NCBI GenBank assembly: GCA_049296795.1
Contig: JBAQTC010000015.1
Location: forward strand, 1-64,000
Source: CAXNKH01 sp049296795
GTDB taxonomy: Bacteria; Pseudomonadota; Gammaproteobacteria; Burkholderiales; Burkholderiaceae_C
DNA length: 64,000 nucleotides
Direction of reading: 5' to 3'
Part shown: positions 16,735 through 24,649 of the stretch, one piece after another
How the letters are laid out: each line of letters opens with the position of its first letter
How positions within the stretch are numbered: position 1 is the stretch's first letter
Program-made: the position numbers and the translations under genes
Notes under the pieces: model-generated
Told to the model about the DNA's origin: nothing
Seen by the model: only the letters and a program-made list of their open reading frames with translations
Databases searched by the model: none

Positions 16735-17631
16735 TCACCACTCTTTTCGCTGAATGCCGAAGCCAGGCGCAAGCACAAGATTAGTGACGCCATAAAGTGC
16801 CTGGCGATTACGCAACCAGAGGTGGTGCTCTTCGCCTTTCAGACTATGGTCTTCGGTACAGTCCACATTCCAGCGCCGCAAAAGATAACCAGCCATCGCA
16901 GCGCGAACTCGCACCTTAAGTACGCCTTCCTTCATGCCGTACTCTGCTTCAATTGTGTCGGGGTGCTGGACGTTTGCCGGGTGTGGAACCAGTTCGATTT
17001 CTGCGACCCGGTTCCATTGAATGTCTTGATCTGGTAGCTCAATATCAGTGGCTGCACCAGCCATGATTCGAGCATCGGTTATTCGGCCAATGACGAAGTC
17101 ACGGAACTCATTGCTGCGGCGATCGAATGCGCGAACGTGCCAACGCTGCCCGTTATCCGCAAGAGCAAAAGGCACGATTTCGCGCGTGGTCAAACCGCTC
17201 GACAGGGCGCGGTAAGAAACTTCCACGATTTGCTTCCGATGAATGGCTCGGGTCAACACCGAAAGCACTTCAAGGTCGCACTTCGCTTCCAGTGAAGACC
17301 CCTCGCAGGTTACAAGCGGCTTCCAGCGAATCGGCTCTCCATCGCCGTAGCCCTGTGAGACCCATGTCATTACACGTTCCGAGGCGAAATCAAAGAGTGG
17401 CCGGAACCAATCTGCGCGAACGTAAGTTTTGGTTTTGGTGTCGTAATCCAGATTACGCGGCGCTAGGTCCTTGTATTGCGCAATGTCCCTTGTCGCAGCA
17501 GCAGACTGAATGCCAAACCGAGTCACCAAATCCTGTCGTCGAATTTCACCCAAAAAGCGCAATCGCAGCTCAATGAACGCAAGGCGGTCACGTTGTGGCT
17601 GGGTCAGGTCGGATATCGCGTCGTTGGACAT
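16735..17631 (-). CDS. WYL-domain transcriptional regulator (BrxR/CapW-like)
   Basis: 298 aa. N-terminal winged helix (about residues 10-60: RLAFIELRLRFLGEI, RQDLVTRFGI, SAAATRDIAQYK), a central WYL domain (about 115-195: IHRKQIVEVSYRALSSG, REIVPFALADNGQRWHVRAFDRRS, RDFVIGRI) and a C-terminal WCX-like segment. BrxR and CapW proteins of this architecture repress BREX, CBASS and related defence operons and are thought to sense infection through the WYL domain. It lies upstream on the same strand as the helicase/methyltransferase/ATPase genes. The inverted repeat and promoter just upstream suggest autoregulation. Confidence 0.87.
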   Translation of the reverse strand: MSNDAISDLTQPQRDRLAFIELRLRFLGEIRRQDLVTRFGIQSAAATRDIAQYKDLAPRNLDYDTKTKTYVRADWFRPLFDFASERVMTWVSQGYGDGEPIRWKPLVTCEGSSLEAKCDLEVLSVLTRAIHRKQIVEVSYRALSSGLTTREIVPFALADNGQRWHVRAFDRRSNEFRDFVIGRITDARIMAGAATDIELPDQDIQWNRVAEIELVPHPANVQHPDTIEAEYGMKEGVLKVRVRAAMAGYLLRRWNVDCTEDHSLKGEEHHLWLRNRQALYGVTNLVLAPGFGIQRKEW

Positions 17632-17676
17632 GCGGCAGGTCTGTAGGTGAAATGAGCAATGATGGAATTTTCATGC

Positions 17677-17706
17677 ATCATACATCAGCATCAATAAAGA
17701 ATGCAA
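17677..17706 (-). promoter_or_regulatory. Putative sigma-70 promoter of the WYL regulator
   Basis: On the minus strand, TTGCAT (17706-17701) and TATGAT (17682-17677) are separated by 18 nt, about 45 nt upstream of the WYL start codon. Confidence 0.55.
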
Positions 17707-17717
17707 AAAGTGCGTTT

Positions 17718-17738
17718 ATGATCTTTTGATAAGATCAT
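17718..17738. promoter_or_regulatory. Candidate operator: perfect inverted repeat upstream of the WYL gene
   Basis: ATGATCTT (17718-17725), 5-nt spacer, AAGATCAT (17731-17738), ending 11 nt upstream of the -35 box. Dimeric BrxR/CapW regulators bind inverted repeats near their own promoters, so this is the likely operator. The rest of the 171-nt gap (17632-17802) has no gene. Confidence 0.6.
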
Positions 17739-17802
17739 TATGATGACGACTTGGTTGGGGGTCATTCATATGGCGCGTAGTGCACGAGGGTGGATTTGGC
17801 TT

Positions 17803-18201
17803 CTACTTTGGCTGCAAGAATATTTGTTCCTGCATTGACCAATCCATGGGGAATGGCTCCATCAGGTCCTTCATCGTCAAGTGTGCCGGGTACTTCCCGT
17901 CCAGGATGGCTTCAACGATTGTGGGGGACAGGTAAGCCAGGCGCAGGATGCGGCTCACAAATGATGGGCTGATGTTCTCAGACTTGGCCATGTCCTCGAT
18001 TGAAGCGTGGGTCCCGTCAAATAGTTTGCGGTGCCAGCGGTGGCCGCGAGCCAACAGTTTGACCATGGCGTTGTCAATCAGTGCTTCACGTCGCTCTATG
18101 GCCCGCGAACCGTCTGGCAGCACGATAACGGCCTTGCCACCGCGCCTGCGAAAAGTCATCGGTATCTCAGTGGTGAAACCCGCTTCAGTCTCTTGGCTCA
18201 T
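17803..18201 (-). CDS. HTH protein of the serine-recombinase cassette
   Basis: 132 aa. The first half is beta-rich and basic (MTFRRRGGKAVIVLPDG). SIEDMAKSENISPSFVSRILRLAYLSP is a clear helix-turn-helix (about residues 70-95). Its start overlaps the recombinase stop by 4 nt (ATGA type), so it is translationally coupled. The same recombinase / DUF2924 / HTH trio recurs at ends of proteobacterial prophages and islands; it may act as a recombination directionality or regulatory factor, but this is not established. Confidence 0.75.
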   Translation of the reverse strand: MSQETEAGFTTEIPMTFRRRGGKAVIVLPDGSRAIERREALIDNAMVKLLARGHRWHRKLFDGTHASIEDMAKSENISPSFVSRILRLAYLSPTIVEAILDGKYPAHLTMKDLMEPFPMDWSMQEQIFLQPK

Positions 18202-19541
18202 GCTGCCTCCAGTTCTTTTTGTGGTTCAAGTGTGTCAAGCAACAGTTTGTTCAAACCCTTGTCGTGCCACTTTATGGTGATGCCGCTCTTGCGCACCGTG
18301 ATGCGCTCGACCAAGGTGTGAAGGACCTTGGCCTGCTCAGCCGGAAATAACTCTTCCCAGATCGCGTCGATGGACTGCAATGCGCCAACGGCATGCGTTT
18401 CTTCCACCGTGGGGCGCTGCGTATTGACTTCACGCACCGCGTGGGCCAGCACCTCGGGTGATCGCAGGATGCCTCGCATCTTTTCAACGACCACCTGTTC
18501 GATTTCACCGGCAGGGATCCGGCAGATGTCGCAGCTTTCTTTGCCGATCTTGATCGAGTCGGTGTTGATGTAATAGCGGTAGGTCTTGTGCTGCTTGCGC
18601 GTCCAGCCCGGCGTAAAGGCCCGTCCTTGCTCAGAAAACAGCAACCCCCGCAGCAGGGACGGCGCGCTGCCCCGACCCGCCAGCCTCGCCTTATTCATTG
18701 GGGTGCCGTTTTTCAGGTGCGTCTGCACCGTATCCCACAGCTCTTGCGTGATGATGCCGTCATGCTCACCAGGGAAGTGCTGACCCTTGTAGGCCGCAAT
18801 GCCTATGTAGACCGGGTTGCTGAAGATCTTGTAGACAAGGCCTTTGGTGATCAACTTGCCTTCGCGGACAACGCCCTTGGCTGTTGTCCATGATTTGGAG
18901 GTGACACCGCGCTTGCGCAGGTCTTTGACAATGGTTGCCATCGAGGGCGTAGCCGCAAAGCGAGCAAAAATCTCCTGAACAATGGCTGCTTCTTTGGGGT
19001 TGGGCACCAGTTTTCGCTCCACCACGTCGTAGCCCAGTGCAGGCATGCCGCCCATCCATATGCCCCGCTTGCGGGAGGCCGCAATCTTGTCGCGCACACG
19101 CTCACCGGACAGTTCGCGTTCAAACTGTGCAAAGGACAGCAGGATGTTGAGCGTCAAACGCCCCATGGAGGTGGTGGTGTTGAAGGACTGGGTGACCGAC
19201 ACAAAGGTCACCTTGTACTGATCAAACAGTTCGACCAGTTTGGCAAAGTCGGCAAGCGACCGTGACAGCCGGTCGATCTTGTAGACCACGATGGTGTTCA
19301 CCAGGCCCTTACGGACGTCTTCGAGCAGGCGCTTAATGGCCGGGCGCTCAAGCGTGCCGCCGGAGAAGCCGCCGTCGTCGTACCGGTCCTTGAGCATCAT
19401 CCAGCCCTCAGACTTTTGGCTGGCAATGTAATTGGCGCAGGCGTCGTGCTGGGCATCCAGCGAGTTGAAGTTTTGGTCCAAGCCTTCTTCGGTGGACTTG
19501 CGCGTGTAGATCGCGCACAGGACTTTAGGGGTGGCGGTCAT
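18198..19541 (-). CDS. Large serine recombinase (integrase)
   Basis: 447 aa. The N-terminal resolvase catalytic domain has AIYTRKSTEEG with the nucleophile Ser at residue 16, and KIDRLSRSL further on. The recombinase domain follows (from about 165: RGIWMGGMPALGYD, VPNPKEAAIVQEIF), with a C-terminal DNA-binding segment containing CDIC. Large serine recombinases integrate phages and islands at short att sites. It overlaps DUF2924 (19541) and the HTH gene (18198-18201), so one mRNA is likely. It could belong to the prophage or to the defence island; position at the prophage's left edge favours the phage. Confidence 0.93.
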   Translation of the reverse strand: MTATPKVLCAIYTRKSTEEGLDQNFNSLDAQHDACANYIASQKSEGWMMLKDRYDDGGFSGGTLERPAIKRLLEDVRKGLVNTIVVYKIDRLSRSLADFAKLVELFDQYKVTFVSVTQSFNTTTSMGRLTLNILLSFAQFERELSGERVRDKIAASRKRGIWMGGMPALGYDVVERKLVPNPKEAAIVQEIFARFAATPSMATIVKDLRKRGVTSKSWTTAKGVVREGKLITKGLVYKIFSNPVYIGIAAYKGQHFPGEHDGIITQELWDTVQTHLKNGTPMNKARLAGRGSAPSLLRGLLFSEQGRAFTPGWTRKQHKTYRYYINTDSIKIGKESCDICRIPAGEIEQVVVEKMRGILRSPEVLAHAVREVNTQRPTVEETHAVGALQSIDAIWEELFPAEQAKVLHTLVERITVRKSGITIKWHDKGLNKLLLDTLEPQKELEAA

Positions 19542-19984
19542 CAGATGCTCCTTCCAGCAGACATGCCAAAGAAGGTCCAGCCGTTTCGGTTGGTGCCGGT
19601 GATCACCATGGCAATGCGCGAGATGGACTTGTAGCGCTGGCCTGCGTATTCAAAGTCGTCGACGTGCACCACCACCTCGTGGCGCTGTCCGTCCCACTCG
19701 CGAATCAGGCGGGTTCCGGCAAGGGGCCTGCCGTCCGTGCGGCGGCGGCGCACATCCGGTTTACCACCGTCGAGTTGTTCGCCCAGTTTCTCTAGGCGCT
19801 TGATGGTCTCGCGCCGCAGCCCGCCAAGGGCCAACTCCTGGATCCGGTAAGCCAGGCGCGTCTCAAGGAAGCGCCGGTTAAACGGCGGTGGTTCGGTCAG
19901 AAACATTTCCCGCCACATCTGCTTGAGATCCGGGGTGGGCGAGGTCTTGAGGGCTGCAACGCGTGCAACGAGTGAGTCATTCAT
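19541..19984 (-). CDS. DUF2924 protein of the recombinase cassette
   Basis: 147 aa. Features LKQMWREMFLTEPPPFNRRFLETRLAYRIQE, RRRRTDGRPLAGTRLIREWDG and the C-terminal YKSISRIAMVITGT segment are typical of DUF2924. These proteins almost always precede a serine recombinase and probably assist it or bind DNA. Its last nucleotide is shared with the recombinase start codon, and its start overlaps the preceding small gene. Confidence 0.85.
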   Translation of the reverse strand: MNDSLVARVAALKTSPTPDLKQMWREMFLTEPPPFNRRFLETRLAYRIQELALGGLRRETIKRLEKLGEQLDGGKPDVRRRRTDGRPLAGTRLIREWDGQRHEVVVHVDDFEYAGQRYKSISRIAMVITGTNRNGWTFFGMSAGRSI

Positions 19985-20171
19985 GGGTGTTGTCCTTGGT
20001 AGTTAAAACACCTGCATGAACGCTCTCTTCGGTACGGTTAGCAAGTTGAACTTCGCGTTTTTGGCGGTCCAGAAGGCGAATTGCGCCCTGGGCCAGGATT
20101 GCGCCGATGACGGCCATCGGGCTTGGCTCGGCGGGAGGGGTTGGTGGTGGGGTGCGTTTTGGGGCGGTCAT
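19977..20171 (-). CDS. Small conserved protein heading the recombinase operon
   Basis: 64 aa: Pro-rich N-terminus, then EPSPMAVIGAILAQGAIRLL and RQKRE. It overlaps the DUF2924 start by 8 nt. A close paralogue lies at 62945-63175 in the same orientation at the other end of the prophage. Function unknown. The hydrophobic AVIGAILAQGAI could be a short amphipathic helix. Confidence 0.6.
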   Translation of the reverse strand: MTAPKRTPPPTPPAEPSPMAVIGAILAQGAIRLLDRQKREVQLANRTEESVHAGVLTTKDNTHE

Positions 20172-20290
20172 GTAGGTTCATACCGCCGCAGGGGGGTGTT
20201 TTTCTCAGGGGACGGCGCTTTTGCCCGCACACGCGCGCCATTGAGCTGTTTCAGGGGTGATTTGCGGGCGCATTAGGGTGATCGGGCTGC

Positions 20291-20321
20291 ATCCTGTGCC
20301 CGCCCGGGGCGGGCACAGGAT
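20291..20321. repeat. 14-bp-arm GC-rich perfect inverted repeat
   Basis: ATCCTGTGCCCGCC (20291-20304), CGG spacer, GGCGGGCACAGGAT (20308-20321). It lies between the divergent recombinase operon and the phage early operon. No T-run follows on either strand, so it is not a standard terminator. An att-related element or regulator site is possible. Confidence 0.75.
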
Positions 20322-20327
20322 AACTAA

Positions 20328-20368
20328 GGAGCACAGAATCACAGGACCACGGAGTACATGGAGCACAG
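20328..20368. repeat. Direct repeats GGAGCACAG in the divergent intergenic region
   Basis: GGAGCACAG occurs at 20328-20336 and 20360-20368 (32-bp spacing), with a related GGAGTACA between them. The region 20172-20591 otherwise holds AT-rich sequence (about 20370-20450), which could carry early promoters; I see no gene in it. Confidence 0.4.
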
Positions 20369-20464
20369 CAAAATTCTTTTAAGTCATTGATTTATATGAA
20401 TAAACCGTATTTTTAAACCATTTTTTAGCACATCTTAATGGGTCGGAATGCGTCAAAATAAGTT

Positions 20465-20481
20465 AACTCAATGTATGAGTT
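20465..20481. promoter_or_regulatory. Operator-like inverted repeat upstream of the early operon
   Basis: AACTCA-ATGTA-TGAGTT, 6-bp arms with 5-nt spacer, about 110 nt before the first early gene. A 17-bp dyad is the usual size for a phage repressor site, but no repressor gene is recognised here. Confidence 0.4.
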
Positions 20482-20591
20482 GCCAACATTAGACGAGCAC
20501 TTGGTGCCAAAAGCGTTGCTTTAATCATAGCGAGTTAAAGGATTCTGGCCTAAAATTTGGGCATTGCAATCGAAAACCTAAAGGAAACCCA

Positions 20592-21131
20592 ATGTCAGCT
20601 TTATCAACCGCCAAAAAGATATCCAAGGGCCAAGAGAAGGCCAAAGCGCTGCGCGATAGCTGCTGGCCTGACCTGGACGATGACAAGCTCTGGAACCGAA
20701 AACTGGTCAAGGGCTTCACCACCATCCCCCGCACGATGCCATTGATCATGAACATCATCGACTCGCTGACCAAGAACAAACCGGCAGGCATGGTCTTTTT
20801 CGTGTTGTGGTGCCGCACTTTTGACGAATCGCTGCTGGCCATCGACAACCCGATGACCCTGGCGTTTGAGTCCGGGTTTACCGGCGAGCGGGCACTGAGC
20901 ACGTGGAAAGACCGCATGCGCTCCCTGGTTGAGCTGGGCTTCATTGATGCCAAGGAAGGCCCCACAGGCGCGTACCACTATGTATTGCTCTTCAACCCAC
21001 ACAAAGTGGTGTGGAACCTGAAGGATCGCATTCAGGCGGGCATGTTTAGGGAACTACAGACACGTGCCATCGCTATTGGCGCAAGCGACATGGAACCCGC
21101 AAAGCCCGCAGAAGAAGTCAAACCAACATAA
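20592..21131 (+). CDS. Early phage protein of unknown function
   Basis: 179 aa. AAGGAA precedes ATG 20592. The middle (MVFFVLWCRTFDESLLAIDNP, then TWKDRMRSLVELGFIDAKEG, YHYVLLFNPHKVVWNLKD) looks like a winged-helix fold as in replication-initiator or accessory proteins. First gene of the plus-strand early operon. I do not recognise the family; a regulator or replication accessory role is possible. Confidence 0.6.
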   Translation: MSALSTAKKISKGQEKAKALRDSCWPDLDDDKLWNRKLVKGFTTIPRTMPLIMNIIDSLTKNKPAGMVFFVLWCRTFDESLLAIDNPMTLAFESGFTGERALSTWKDRMRSLVELGFIDAKEGPTGAYHYVLLFNPHKVVWNLKDRIQAGMFRELQTRAIAIGASDMEPAKPAEEVKPT

Positions 21132-21172
21132 CCATACCGCCACCACAGGCAAATAAACGAAAGAGAAGAAAT

Positions 21173-21937
21173 ATGAAAAAAGCATGGGAAAACGACAGTT
21201 GTGAGGCGGTTCAGTCCTACTTCACGGTGTACCGCGTGCCGGTCGCTGCTGCTTTGTGGTGTGGAATTGAGCCAGGTGAAGTTGAAGAACACCTGGCGAT
21301 GTCTAAGGAAGTCGCAAGGGGGGTTTTGAAGCACCCCTACATCAACTGCCTGGAGCCCCGTTGCCGGGCGATTCAAGACGCAATCGTTACTGGGATTCTG
21401 CCGTGCAGCAGGGAAAACGGAAAAGTTGTAGCGCACGACGATCATGTTGCTGCTGAGCGACGTCACGTTTCCCGACAACACCTTAAAGACTGGATTGCCG
21501 CGCAGTTCCCGTCTGACAAGCCCGAATTTTTGTTTGACGCCATTGAGCGCAACACGCACTCAGCCATCAATATGGATGCCTTCCAGGCTTTGCAGGCGGA
21601 TCGAGATGCTTTGAGAGTCAGACTGGAAAAGGCAGCTGATGAGTACCGCAAGCTGCGAGATGAGCGTAATGAGCTGATCGCTGCGAACGAAAAGCTAACT
21701 GAACAGCTTAAACCCATCAAGGACGTTGGACTGAGGGCCGAGACAACCTACCTGAACATCATTGGTGGAATGTTGGCCTTGTTCATGATGAAAAGCCCCT
21801 CAGGCAAGCCGCATTCTGTTTTTAGTAGTCAAGCGTCTTTGATCGATCAGCTGCTGGCCAACTTCAAGAAGCCCGGAATCACGCAACGGACTCTTGAGGA
21901 AAAATTTGCAGCCGCAAAAAAGAGCCTTGACCAGTAA
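21173..21937 (+). CDS. Conserved hypothetical with coiled coil, phage/island type
   Basis: 254 aa. The N-terminal part has VPVAAALWCGIEP (a pattern common in mobile-element proteins); a coiled coil spans about 140-185 (ALRVRLEKAADEYRKLRDER); the C-terminal domain is TYLNIIGGMLALFM then GITQRTLEEKFAAAKKSL. The same C-terminal domain is frequent in hypothetical island proteins of gamma- and betaproteobacteria; function unknown. It starts 41 nt after the first early gene, with an AGAGAAG ribosome site. Confidence 0.65.
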   Translation: MKKAWENDSCEAVQSYFTVYRVPVAAALWCGIEPGEVEEHLAMSKEVARGVLKHPYINCLEPRCRAIQDAIVTGILPCSRENGKVVAHDDHVAAERRHVSRQHLKDWIAAQFPSDKPEFLFDAIERNTHSAINMDAFQALQADRDALRVRLEKAADEYRKLRDERNELIAANEKLTEQLKPIKDVGLRAETTYLNIIGGMLALFMMKSPSGKPHSVFSSQASLIDQLLANFKKPGITQRTLEEKFAAAKKSLDQ

Positions 21938-21957
21938 CCCAAAACCAAAACCAGCTA

Positions 21958-21990
21958 CCGCAGTTGCGGTGGTGCTTCCCGCAATTGCGG
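21958..21990. promoter_or_regulatory. Tandem palindromic operator candidates upstream of the sigma-like gene
   Basis: CCGCAGTTGCGG (21958-21969) and CCGCAATTGCGG (21979-21990) are two near-identical 12-bp palindromes whose centres are exactly 21 bp apart, two helical turns, so proteins bound there would sit on the same DNA face. They lie 64 nt before the sigma-like gene. Confidence 0.6.
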
Positions 21991-22053
21991 TGATTTCATG
22001 AAGTAACCCCGGTCCAATGGCTTCATGTAAACGAAAACGAAAAAGGTAATGAC

Positions 22054-22752
22054 ATGTTGCAATTCGAAGACGGACAGGAAAATACTTCATACACGACTGC
22101 CATGCGCAGTCCACGCATCATCCGCGATGCGGCCAACGACCCTTACTTCCGGGCTGCAATCAATGCAGCCAAGACCCGCACATACAGAGCAGCGGTTTCT
22201 GCCCGGCTGAGCACCTCGGAGCGGGAAGACCTGTATCAGGAAATCTTGCTTGACCTTCTCGAACGTGAGGCTCAATTTAATCCCGAGAAGGGCAGCCCCG
22301 GCACATTTACCGGTTTTGTGTCCGAGCACCGAACCGCCGAATTTCTCAAGGCCCGCAAGACAGACAGAGAGCGCTTGACCTTTGCCTCGGGTGAAGACGT
22401 TGACACGCTGGAGATTGTCAACATCAGCCAAGTACGACAAGGAATGGACCAGACGCAGGACGCGGCCAATGACGACGATGCTGCGCCGATCGGTTCAAGT
22501 GGATCAAATCACCGATCTCAATGGTTTGATGGGGACGACGATCTCTTTTCAAACTCCAACACTCTCCACGACCTGGAGACAGCGATGGCGCACATGAGCG
22601 AACAACAAGTTGAACTGTTGGACTTGCTTGCTTCGCACCAGGACCTCCCGACGGCATCCAAAGCCTGCGGTATGTCCACCGCCACCTTTTACCGCCGTGT
22701 GGCCGAACTGGAAATGCACCTTCGCATGTTCGGCATCAGGACTGCTGCCTGA
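22054..22752 (+). CDS. Sigma-70-like regulator, phage-encoded
   Basis: 232 aa. LSTSEREDLYQEILLDLLER plus FNPEKGSPGTFTGFVSEH is the sigma region-2 pattern (ExxDLxQE, FxPxxG-xxTF). The C-terminal part (MSEQQVELLDLLASHQD, TASKACGMSTATFYRRVAELE) resembles a region-4 helix-turn-helix. The linker is Asp/Asn/Ser-rich. It probably redirects host RNA polymerase to phage genes, or is a regulator derived from a sigma factor. Paired palindromes upstream and a strong hairpin downstream bracket the gene. No other transcription activator is evident in the early region. Confidence 0.65.
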   Translation: MLQFEDGQENTSYTTAMRSPRIIRDAANDPYFRAAINAAKTRTYRAAVSARLSTSEREDLYQEILLDLLEREAQFNPEKGSPGTFTGFVSEHRTAEFLKARKTDRERLTFASGEDVDTLEIVNISQVRQGMDQTQDAANDDDAAPIGSSGSNHRSQWFDGDDDLFSNSNTLHDLETAMAHMSEQQVELLDLLASHQDLPTASKACGMSTATFYRRVAELEMHLRMFGIRTAA

Positions 22753-22758
22753 CCGATC

Positions 22759-22789
22759 GCGGGGTGGCTGAGAAAAACAGCCACCTCGC
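22759..22789 (+). terminator. Long-stem hairpin after the sigma-like gene
   Basis: GCGGGGTGGCTG (22759-22770), loop AGAAAAA, CAGCCACCTCGC (22778-22789): 12-bp stem with one G-T pair. No U-tract follows, so it may attenuate or process the mRNA rather than terminate it. Confidence 0.55.
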
Positions 22790-22868
22790 TCAGTAAAAAC
22801 CTTTAACACCTGCAAACTCCGCGCCCCCTTGGGCAGCGGTGGTAGGCCAACTCACGCCCGGAGATTTG

Positions 22869-23294
22869 ATGATTTACAAAAACGACCTGATTGAAACCTC
22901 ACGCAGCCACTTGGGTCTGGGTGTTGATATTGGCCGCGCAGCGCTGCAGCCTGTTTACATCCCCATTGAAAAACTGTCCGAGACCAACCTGTGTGACTGG
23001 GTCGCCAGCGCACTGGTTGGTCATTGCATTCAGTACCACGAGGGCCTGCTGCTGCGGGACCGCTCAGAGACCAACAGCGACCTGACCACCAAAGACCGCG
23101 CCCGTATCCACTCCGTCGCCCGCCGCGCCTGGATCGCCTGTGAGCTTGGCCTTGTGCACCTCTTTAGCCAAAAGGTCGGCGAAGACCACTACCGCTACCT
23201 GGCGATGCGCTCCAGTTCCCCACTGAAGCCACCCGAAATCCGTACCCAACTGCGTATTGCGCAGATGGCCACCAGTAACCGCAAGCCCCACTGA
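22869..23294 (+). CDS. Phage protein of unknown function
   Basis: 141 aa from ATG 22869 (GGAG 6 nt upstream); a GTG at 22839 would add 10 residues. Mostly helical, with paired His/Cys in LVGHCIQYHEG and WIACELGLVHLF. It lies in a tightly packed early operon before the recombination genes. Not recognised. Confidence 0.6.
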   Translation: MIYKNDLIETSRSHLGLGVDIGRAALQPVYIPIEKLSETNLCDWVASALVGHCIQYHEGLLLRDRSETNSDLTTKDRARIHSVARRAWIACELGLVHLFSQKVGEDHYRYLAMRSSSPLKPPEIRTQLRIAQMATSNRKPH

Positions 23295-23308
23295 AAGAAA
23301 GAGAACCC

Positions 23309-23833
23309 ATGACTGCCGAACCCGACGTGCTGGATGAAATAGGCCAGCTTTACATGAATGAGCTCGACAAGCTCCCGCTGCCAGACCTTGACCGGATGAT
23401 CAAGCAGGTCACCGCTGCCAAAGACACTGCTGCGTTGTACCTCAACGCATTGCAGTCCACCTTGCACAACCGATTGGGCGGGCATGCCCAGCAGCTTCGC
23501 CAAGAGGCTGGCAAGTCCACCGGCACGGTGCGCTTTGAGGTCGACGGCTACTTGGTCGTCGCCGATTTGCCCAAACGCCCTGAATACAACCAGGTCAAGC
23601 TCAAAGAAGCCGTGGAAGCCCTGCGCAAGTGGGGCGAGGACCCAGAGAACTACGTCGGCATCGAGATCAAAGTTGCCGAGTCCAAGTACACCGCCTGGCC
23701 TCCTGGTATCCGAGATTTATTCGAGCCTGCACGCACGCTCAAAACCGGCAAACCCAGCTACAAGCTCGAGCAGATCAAGTCTGGCGTCATTCCAGATGCT
23801 GCCAACGACAGTCACTTTGGTGGGGGTGTGTGA
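23309..23833 (+). CDS. Phage early protein upstream of the Sak4-like ATPase
   Basis: 174 aa. The N-terminal half is helical, then a small beta region (TGTVRFEVDGYLVVADLPKR). Its TGA overlaps the ATG of the next gene (TGATG), indicating coupling. Proteins of this layout precede Sak4-like genes in other siphoviruses; its function is not known to me. Host-nuclease inhibition or a recombination accessory role is possible, without proof. Confidence 0.6.
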   Translation: MTAEPDVLDEIGQLYMNELDKLPLPDLDRMIKQVTAAKDTAALYLNALQSTLHNRLGGHAQQLRQEAGKSTGTVRFEVDGYLVVADLPKRPEYNQVKLKEAVEALRKWGEDPENYVGIEIKVAESKYTAWPPGIRDLFEPARTLKTGKPSYKLEQIKSGVIPDAANDSHFGGGV

Positions 23834-24627
23834 TGGCCATCTCACTTGCACAACTCACCCGCGCCAATGCGCCCAAGCCACCCCGCATCCTGATTCACGG
23901 TGTTGCTGGGGTTGGTAAAACCACCTTCGCCGCAGAAGCAAACAACCCTGTGTTCGTCCAAACGGAAGACGGTCTGGGAACAATTCCGGCAGCCAACTTC
24001 CCACTGGCCCGCACTTTTGAGGAAGTGCTGGAGTCACTGGCCTCGCTCTATACCGAGGACCATGACTTCAAAACCGTGGTCATTGACAGCGTTGACTGGC
24101 TCGAGCCCTTGGTCTGGGGCAAGGCCTGCCGCGATAACGGATGGGGATCCATCGAAGACGCCGGTTACGGCAAAGGCTACGTCGCCGCATTGAGTCTATG
24201 GCGTCAGTACATCGATGGGCTGAACGCGCTGCGTGACGACCGTGGCATGACCGTTGTGCAAATCGCGCACACCGACATCAAGCGTTTTGACTCGCCTGAG
24301 CACGACCCCTACGACCGGTACGTCATCAAGTTGCACACCCGCGCAGCGGCGCTGATGCAGGAGCACTCCGACATCGTGCTCTTTGCCAACTACCGCATCT
24401 CAACCGTGAAGGCCGATGTCGGCTTCAACAAAAAAGTAAACCGCGCCATGGGCTCGGGCGAGCGGGTGATTCACACCGCCGAGCGCCCAGCCTTTTTGGC
24501 CAAGAACCGCTATGGCCTTCCCGAGACCCTGCCACTGGACTGGCAGTCCTTTGCCCAGGCCATGCCCGATGTGATCAAGCCCATGTTGATCACCAACCCA
24601 GTCACCCCCACCAACCCAACCACCTGA
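23833..24627 (+). CDS. Sak4-like RecA-fold ATPase (phage recombination)
   Basis: 264 aa. Walker A GVAGVGKTTFAAEA (about residues 23-36) and Walker B-like TVVIDSVDWLEP, then a hydrophobic MTVVQIAHTDIKRF strand. The family is a phage RecA-fold single-strand annealing/exchange NTPase that usually pairs with a single-strand DNA-binding protein; here DUF669 follows directly. ATG 23833 is chosen because the longer upstream reading overlaps the previous gene. Confidence 0.75.
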   Translation: MAISLAQLTRANAPKPPRILIHGVAGVGKTTFAAEANNPVFVQTEDGLGTIPAANFPLARTFEEVLESLASLYTEDHDFKTVVIDSVDWLEPLVWGKACRDNGWGSIEDAGYGKGYVAALSLWRQYIDGLNALRDDRGMTVVQIAHTDIKRFDSPEHDPYDRYVIKLHTRAAALMQEHSDIVLFANYRISTVKADVGFNKKVNRAMGSGERVIHTAERPAFLAKNRYGLPETLPLDWQSFAQAMPDVIKPMLITNPVTPTNPTT

Positions 24628-24649
24628 AATTGAAATAGGAGAAAACACC

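Noticed and set aside
20172..20591. CI-like repressor gene or divergent cro/cI switch
   Set aside because: No helix-turn-helix frame is present in the interval; only dyads and direct repeats are visible.
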